This document shows, piece by piece, positions 6,510 to 10,583 of a DNA stretch of 10,583 bases (positions within the stretch are counted from its first letter, which is position 1; every line of letters starts with the position of its first letter). A program made the translations under genes and the position numbers. Source of the stretch: Frigididesulfovibrio sp031553235 (GTDB taxonomy: Bacteria > Desulfobacterota > Desulfovibrionia > Desulfovibrionales > Desulfovibrionaceae); the NCBI GenBank assembly GCA_031553235.1, contig JAVBLS010000044.1:1-10583 (forward strand), given 5' to 3'. The notes under the pieces were generated by a model, which was given only the letters and a program-made list of their open reading frames with translations, did no database searches and was not told where the DNA came from.

Positions 6510-7778
6510 ATGGGCACCGGGCCTTCGAGCAAAGAAACCACGCTGCACCACTTTTGCGATCCCTTGGTCGAATACCTGACCACCGGGGTCACGGACGTGG
6601 ACCTGCCCGGCATCGTGCTGCAGGGCACTTCCGACGACAACGACCACAAGCAGCTTGTGGCCCGACGCACCGGCGCGCTGGTCGAATCCATGCGCGTGGA
6701 CGGGGTGCTGGTTTCCATCGACAGTTGGGGCAATACCCACATCGACTTTGCCGCGGTCATCGAGGCCATCGGCAAGCGGGACATTCCCGTGGTGGGCTTG
6801 AGCTTTGTGGGCAACCAGGCTTCTTTTGTGGTGACCAACCCTTATATGGACACCATCATCGACTACAACAAAACGACCGAGGGCGTGGAAAACTGCGTCA
6901 TGGGCCAAAACACCGCGGTGGGGCTTGATGCTGTCAAGGCCCTGGCGGTGTTGCGCGGCAAGATCCGCAAGGCCCGCCCCGGCATGAATTTTACGGCCGG
7001 GCCCGAAGTCCGGCTGCGCCGGCTGATTCGCCGGCACTACCAACTCGCCGGAGCCCGCGAAGCCGACGGGCATTCCCTGCGCGACAAAAAACTTCTTCTT
7101 AACCCCAAGGCCCTGGAGCGGGCCGCCGTCGAGCATCTCGGCCCGGCCGATCGTGCGCGGGTCAAGGCGGTTGCCGTGCGCCTGCTTCGCCCCTCGGACA
7201 GGGACGTGCGGGTCGACTCCATCCTCGATTTCTCGCCCCTGGCCGTCAAGATCAAAGGCTGTCCGGGCGAAGGCGTCACCCATGTCCTGGACGGGTTCAC
7301 GGTGATGCTGGCCGCGGCCGAGGAAGGGGGCTTTCAGCCCATGAACATCGGCTCGGCCGACGGCATTCTGGGCGAGCATGTGGCTTTTGGCCGCAGCGGC
7401 ACGCCCGCCCCCGAGGATTTTATTCTTTCCGTGGACGTTTTGCTGGCCAAGGGCGAGGGCCGAACCCGCGAGGGCATCATGGCCGCGCACCGGGCCTGCG
7501 ACGCTGCTTCGCAGGAACTGCGGCCGCTTCTGGCCGCACTTTCCCACAACCAGGTGGACGCCGTGCGGGAATACTGGGATACGGCCCGGCCCGGCGCCTG
7601 CCGGGTGGCCCTGGTCAAACTCATTTCCGGCCTGGGCTGTATGTACGATACGGCCTTGTTTCCGGAAGAGCCGGGCGGCTTTATTGGCGCCCGATCGATT
7701 ATGGAATTGACCAACAACATGCCGTTGGTGATTTCTCCCAACGAATACAGGGACGGCGTGGTGCATTCGCTTTGCTGA
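6510..7778 (+). CDS. PrdE-PrdD-like fusion, circularly permuted PrdA paralogue
   Basis: This 422-residue protein matches PrdA in swapped order. Residues 3-155 (TGPSSKETTLHHFCDPLVEYL; WGNTHIDFA; TNPYMDTIIDYNK) match the PrdA C-chain after Cys407. Residues about 165-422 (VDSILDFSPLAVKIKGCPGEGVTHVLDGF; SADGILGEHVAFGRSG; AAHRACDAASQE; VISPNEYRDGVVHSLC) match PrdA from about 165 to Cys406. The protein ends on the residue equal to Cys406 and begins just after the equal of Cys407, so the pyruvoyl precursor is gone and the N-terminal Ala-linker domains of PrdA are absent. In clostridia PrdE and PrdD are separate PrdA-like proteins of unclear role; this seems to be both joined by a short basic linker (about 151-175). 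AAGGAAG precedes the ATG. The role is unknown: a structural partner, chaperone for PrdA processing, or alternative subunit are all possible. Confidence 0.85.
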   Translation: MGTGPSSKETTLHHFCDPLVEYLTTGVTDVDLPGIVLQGTSDDNDHKQLVARRTGALVESMRVDGVLVSIDSWGNTHIDFAAVIEAIGKRDIPVVGLSFVGNQASFVVTNPYMDTIIDYNKTTEGVENCVMGQNTAVGLDAVKALAVLRGKIRKARPGMNFTAGPEVRLRRLIRRHYQLAGAREADGHSLRDKKLLLNPKALERAAVEHLGPADRARVKAVAVRLLRPSDRDVRVDSILDFSPLAVKIKGCPGEGVTHVLDGFTVMLAAAEEGGFQPMNIGSADGILGEHVAFGRSGTPAPEDFILSVDVLLAKGEGRTREGIMAAHRACDAASQELRPLLAALSHNQVDAVREYWDTARPGACRVALVKLISGLGCMYDTALFPEEPGGFIGARSIMELTNNMPLVISPNEYRDGVVHSLC

Positions 7779-7920
7779 CCGCGGCCGGCGCGTGAAAGGG
7801 GGGGAGAAGGAGTTTCTTCGAAAACGACAGTGAGTGCAAAGGCCCGGTAGGCCGGGTTGATCATAGGCACGATAAGTAAAGCGCATTCCGCGCAACGCAC
7901 AATCCTATTTTGGAGGCACT
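7779..7920 (+). other. Spacer between the fusion gene and the transporter
   Basis: These 142 nt hold no gene. A small stem CCCGG-TAGG-CCGGG (7843-7847 with 7852-7856), followed by TT, could be a weak terminator or pause. No -24/-12 element with correct spacing was seen. GGAGG at 7912-7916 is the transporter's ribosome site. Whether the transporter shares the prd transcript is not settled. Confidence 0.4.
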
Positions 7921-8886
7921 ATGAATTCTACTGCTGCCGTTAACGGCACCGCCGCCGCCGTTCCCGCCGAGGCCGGAGGCATGGACTTTATCCTTACCCA
8001 CATGGCCCAGATTATTTTTTGGCTTCTGGCGGTCATGGCCGTGTTTGTGATTATCTATATGATCAAAGATCTCATGGCCAAAAAAGACCAGCTCGAACCC
8101 GGGACCCAGTGGTACAAGGTCGGGATCATCGGCTTCATCACCAACTTTTTCGATACCCTCGGCATCGGCAGCTTTGCGCCGACCACGGCCCTGCTCAAGT
8201 TCACCAAACAGACCGACGACCGCCTGATTCCCGGCGTCCTGAACATCGGCTGCTGCATTCCGGTCATTGCCGAAGCCCTGATCTTCATCGGCGAAATCAA
8301 GGTCGAGCCGGTCACCCTGTTCGGCCTGCTCTTTGCCGCCGCCCTGGGCGCCTACTTCGGCGCGGGCATCATCGCCCACTTCTCGGCCCAGAGAATTCGT
8401 TTGATCATGGGCGCGGCCCTGTTCATCACCGCCTTCCTGATGCTGGCCGGCATGATGGGTTGGATGCCCGCCGGCGGCACGGAAATCGGTCTTGAGGGCG
8501 GCAAGCTGATCGGCGCGATCATCGCCAACTTCATCCTGGGCGCGCTGATGACCGCCGGCATCGGGCTCTATGCCCCCTGCATGGCGCTGGTCTACTTCAT
8601 GGGCATGAGCCCCATCGTGGCCTTCCCGATCATGATGGGCTCCTGCGCTCTGCTCATGCCGGTGGCCTCCTATCGCTTCATCAAGGAAGGCGCTTACAAC
8701 ATCAAGGCTTCCTGGGGCATCATGATTGGCGGCGTGGTCGGCGTGTATATCGCGGCCTATATCGTCAAGTCCCTGCCTCTGGATATCCTGCGCTGGCTGG
8801 TGATCTGCGTCATTCTCTACACCTCGCTGGTCATGCTCAACTCTTACAGAAAGGGCCGTGAGGCCGGCGAAGCGGCCACGGCCTAG
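7921..8886 (+). CDS. TSUP (TauE/SafE) family membrane transporter
   Basis: This is a 321-residue polytopic inner-membrane protein with about eight hydrophobic segments (roughly 27-48, 66-92, 105-125, 132-152, 160-180, 196-224, 230-250, 264-306). It shows the internal repeat typical of TSUP/TauE-SafE proteins: GFITNFFDTLGIGSFAPTTALL (71-92) and IANFILGALMTAGIGLYAPCMALV (201-224) share NF-GIG-AP-AL. The family moves organic and sulfur-containing anions, often by proton-coupled export or import; the substrate here is unknown. Placement between prd genes and the racemase suggests a pathway substrate or product (proline or 5-aminovalerate) or a sulfur compound, but this is inference. GGAGG lies 4 nt before the ATG; Met21 is an alternative start that would drop an Ala-rich tail. 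A hairpin follows. Confidence 0.85.
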   Translation: MNSTAAVNGTAAAVPAEAGGMDFILTHMAQIIFWLLAVMAVFVIIYMIKDLMAKKDQLEPGTQWYKVGIIGFITNFFDTLGIGSFAPTTALLKFTKQTDDRLIPGVLNIGCCIPVIAEALIFIGEIKVEPVTLFGLLFAAALGAYFGAGIIAHFSAQRIRLIMGAALFITAFLMLAGMMGWMPAGGTEIGLEGGKLIGAIIANFILGALMTAGIGLYAPCMALVYFMGMSPIVAFPIMMGSCALLMPVASYRFIKEGAYNIKASWGIMIGGVVGVYIAAYIVKSLPLDILRWLVICVILYTSLVMLNSYRKGREAGEAATA

Positions 8887-8904
8887 CCACAAAAAACCTC
8901 CAAC

Positions 8905-8948
8905 AGGCATGCGGCCGCACAAGGCCGCCGACCGCCGGCCGCATGCCT
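8905..8948 (+). terminator. Strong hairpin after the transporter, probable terminator
   Basis: AGGCATGCGGCCG (8905-8917) and CGGCCGCATGCCT (8936-8948) form a perfect 13-bp stem with an 18-nt GC-rich loop, beginning 18 nt after the transporter stop. It is followed by CCCTCCGCTCTTTC, with only a weak T-run, so termination may be partial or Rho-aided. The remainder of the gap to 9045 shows no gene and no clear promoter. Confidence 0.55.
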
Positions 8949-9045
8949 CCCTCCGCTCTTTCATGTTCCCTGCGGGCGCGACCGGACGCGCGCCCGGCCC
9001 CGTAACAGGGTGCGTCTTTCCGCGCGCCCGTAAAGTGAGGACACC

Positions 9046-10053
9046 ATGCATTTCAGCAAGATGATACAAGCCATCGACTCCCATACCTGCGGCGAGGCCA
9101 CGCGGATTACCGTTTCGGGAGTGCCCTTCTTGAAAGGCAACACCGTGATGGAGCAGAAACAGGATATCGCGGCCAACCACGACTGGATTCGCCGCGTGCA
9201 GATTCATGAGCCCCGCGGCCATGCCGACATGTTCGGGGCCATCCTAACCCGGCCCAACCACCCAGAGGCCGAGTTCGGGATGATCTTCACCGACGGTGGC
9301 GGCTTTTTAAACATGTGCGGCCACGGCACCATCGGGGTGTCCACGGTGCTGGTGGAAATGGGCTACGTGAAAAAGGTCGAGCCGGTCACCCAAATCAACC
9401 TTGAGGCCCCGGCCGGGCTGATTCGGGTCAAGGTCAAAGTGGAGAACGACCGGGTCAAGTCCGTGACCTTCCGCAACGTGCCGGCCTTTGTCTACAAGCG
9501 CGACTGCACCATCGACCTGCCCGGCGTGGGTCAGGTGAAGTTCGACATTTCCTTCGGCGGCAGCTTTTTCGCCATTCTTGAAGCCGGCCAGCTGAATGCC
9601 AAGGTCCAGCCCGACGAACTCAGCCGGCTGGTGCCCCAGGCTATGCAATTGCGCGACATCATCAACAAAAACTTCGAGATCAAGCACCCCACCCTGCCCA
9701 TCCACGAGGTGGACCTGATCGAAATTTACACCAAGGCTGACGATCCGAGCGCCGACCTGAAAAACGTGGTCATTTTCGGTGACGGCAACGTGGACCGCTC
9801 GCCCTGCGGCACCGGCACCAGCGCCAAGCTGGCCCTGTTGCATGCCAAGGGCGAGATCGGTCTGAACAAGCCGTTTGTCTACCAAAGCATCCTGGGCACC
9901 AAGTTCACGGGGGTGATCGTGGAAGAAACCCAGGTCGGTCCCTTCAAGGCCGTTGTGCCCGAAATCACCGGCTCGGCCTACATCACCGGCGTCAACCAGT
10001 TCCTCTTCGACGACGAAGATCCGTTGCGCGACGGCTTCGTCATTCCCCGCTAG
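9046..10053 (+). CDS. prdF: Proline racemase (two-cysteine PrdF/4-Hyp epimerase family)
   Basis: The enzyme interconverts L- and D-proline without cofactor, feeding D-proline to PrdA/PrdB. The 335-residue length equals that of classical proline racemase. Both catalytic bases are present as cysteines: Cys91 in NMCGHGTIG and Cys254 in DRSPCGTGTSA. trans-3-Hydroxyproline dehydratases have Thr at the second position, so that activity is unlikely. Other family motifs are IDSHTCGEATRI (10-21) and HEPRGHADMFGA (54-65). 4-Hydroxyproline 2-epimerase has the same two cysteines and cannot be excluded, but the prd context favours proline. ATG is preceded by GAGGA. It is separated from the transporter by a hairpin and so may have its own transcript. 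Confidence 0.92.
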   Translation: MHFSKMIQAIDSHTCGEATRITVSGVPFLKGNTVMEQKQDIAANHDWIRRVQIHEPRGHADMFGAILTRPNHPEAEFGMIFTDGGGFLNMCGHGTIGVSTVLVEMGYVKKVEPVTQINLEAPAGLIRVKVKVENDRVKSVTFRNVPAFVYKRDCTIDLPGVGQVKFDISFGGSFFAILEAGQLNAKVQPDELSRLVPQAMQLRDIINKNFEIKHPTLPIHEVDLIEIYTKADDPSADLKNVVIFGDGNVDRSPCGTGTSAKLALLHAKGEIGLNKPFVYQSILGTKFTGVIVEETQVGPFKAVVPEITGSAYITGVNQFLFDDEDPLRDGFVIPR

Positions 10054-10067
10054 CGCTTCTCCCCTCC

Positions 10068-10100
10068 GCTCCTCCCCCGGCGTTTCGCCGGGGGAGGAGC
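10068..10100 (+). terminator. Very strong hairpin after the racemase, probable terminator
   Basis: GCTCCTCCCCCGGCG (10068-10082) and CGCCGGGGGAGGAGC (10086-10100) are a perfect 15-bp inverted repeat with a TTT loop, 15 nt after the racemase stop. The U-tract after it is poor (TTCG). It is likely the end of the prd transcript; the symmetric structure can act in both directions. Confidence 0.65.
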
Positions 10101-10367
10101 TTCGCCGGCGGGCACGGTTTGGCGTAATATCTCGTCAGGTTTCGTTTTTGCGATGGGGTAGGGCCAAAGAGCCCAGCCCCATCGTAAAAAAACTCGCCAT
10201 CCTCGCTTGATGGGATGACCCCGCCCGACTGAAGCGGGTATGTATAAGGTATGTCAAAAATCTTTGCAGGAGGCCATCCCACGAACAGCGTTGCCCAGGG
10301 CAAGAGCATTATAAGCCCCGGCCGAAAATGAGTTTTTCCCTAAAAGAGTCGTCCCATCCAGCCTTCT
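10101..10367. other. Non-coding region with inverted repeats
   Basis: No gene is supported here. The largest feature is the A/T-flanked inverted repeat at 10145-10190. A small stem CCCGC (10220-10224) with GCGGG (10234-10238) lies near TGGGAT (10211-10216), whose inverse ATCCCA is at 10275-10280. The reading frame on the - strand (10040-10309) spans the strong racemase hairpin and has no family likeness, so I do not call it. The region may be debris around the IS remnant. Confidence 0.5.
10145..10190. repeat. 14-bp imperfect inverted repeat (TTTTT-stem-AAAAA)
   Basis: TTTTTG plus CGATGGGG (10145-10158) pairs with CCCCATCG plus TAAAAA (10177-10190), with one G-U pair, and GGGC (10161-10164) pairs GCCC (10171-10174) above a small internal loop. 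T and A runs extend the stem rather than following it, so it differs from a usual one-way terminator. It could be a bidirectional terminator of convergent transcripts (the - strand IS frame reads toward it) or an extragenic palindromic repeat. Confidence 0.5.
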
Positions 10368-10580
10368 TCAACTTTTTGGGATTACTATCGCCGTTGGCGT
10401 ACCGTTTACAGATATTGAGATGGGGTCGTTCAGATACTGCGCAATCCAGTTCGCCAGGGTTTTCATGGGAATCGAAAGCCTGCGCGCTGTCTCCGTTACA
10501 CCGAAACCATCCTCACCCGCCATGGCGACCGCTTGCTGTTTCAATTCCTGCGGATAACGCGCCCGTGGTGTTTTCGTCAT
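10368..10580 (-). pseudogene. Truncated transposase OrfA-like N-terminus (IS3-type HTH), remnant
   Basis: The first about 48 residues (MTKTPRARYPQELKQQAVAM, then VTETARRLSIPMKTLANWI) match the N-terminal helix-turn-helix of IS3/IS911-type OrfA, which binds IS ends. Full OrfA is about 90-100 residues with a leucine-zipper coiled coil; here likeness stops after NWIAQ and a stop comes at residue 70. No OrfB/DDE domain follows on the - strand, so this looks like a truncated copy. The ATG is 3 bp from the window edge, so the upstream IS end is not visible. It marks the right boundary of the prd region. Confidence is moderate because only the HTH is present. Confidence 0.6.
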
Positions 10581-10583
10581 AGA

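Noticed and set aside
7776..7850. The final TGA of the fusion gene as a second Sec codon, since it sits on the place of PrdA Cys407
   Set aside because: Translation past the TGA (PRPARERGGEG...) has no likeness to PrdA and ends soon; the C-chain equal is already at the N-terminus. It is a true stop.
7861..9222. Antisense open frame of 453 codons opposite the transporter and racemase
   Set aside because: Low-complexity His/Asp/Gly composition, crosses a hairpin and two real genes; a shadow frame.
1..10583. tRNA, rRNA or CRISPR arrays
   Set aside because: No cloverleaf-like sequences, rRNA motifs or regularly spaced repeats were seen on either strand.

Overview
The window carries a compact D-proline reductase (Prd, Stickland-type) locus in GC-rich DNA. 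It holds a divergently transcribed sigma-54 activator (PrdR-like) and then, on the + strand, PrdC-like electron-transfer protein, PrdA proprotein, a 72-residue OB/S1-like protein, selenoprotein PrdB, a PrdE-PrdD-like fusion, a TSUP-family membrane transporter and a two-cysteine proline racemase. A truncated transposase reading frame lies at the right edge. The best-known Prd systems are from low-GC amino-acid-fermenting Firmicutes. High GC in the third codon positions, sigma-54 control and TTG/GTG/ATG starts with strong Shine-Dalgarno sites suggest a GC-rich anaerobe, possibly a Desulfovibrionaceae-like (Desulfobacterota) bacterium. That placement is an inference and not proven by the sequence.

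Layout: 12-1550 (-) is the regulator. 1551-2243 is an AT-rich regulatory region with a nested inverted repeat (candidate activator site), a near-consensus -24/-12 promoter facing prdC, and a roughly 290-nt structured leader. 2244-3536 is prdC, 3625-5379 prdA, 5387-5605 the small gene, and 5602-6324 prdB, which reads through an in-frame UGA (Sec151). 6325-6509 holds two strong hairpins. 6510-7778 is the fusion gene, 7921-8886 the TSUP transporter, followed by a hairpin. 9046-10053 is the proline racemase, followed by a very strong hairpin. 10101-10583 holds repeats and an IS remnant.

How it works together (inference from the Clostridium sticklandii/C. difficile system): the racemase converts L-proline to D-proline. 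Processed PrdA (pyruvoyl) and PrdB (Sec) reductively open D-proline to 5-aminovalerate. PrdC delivers electrons, and the regulator switches the operon on through sigma-54 RNA polymerase. The transporter may move a substrate or product of the pathway.

The most unusual object is the 422-residue protein at 6510-7778. It is a paralogue of PrdA in which the two processed chains appear in swapped order (C-chain first, then N-chain). The break lies exactly at the expected pyruvoyl-forming cleavage site, and the precursor cysteine is lost. It is a natural circular permutation or a PrdE+PrdD fusion.
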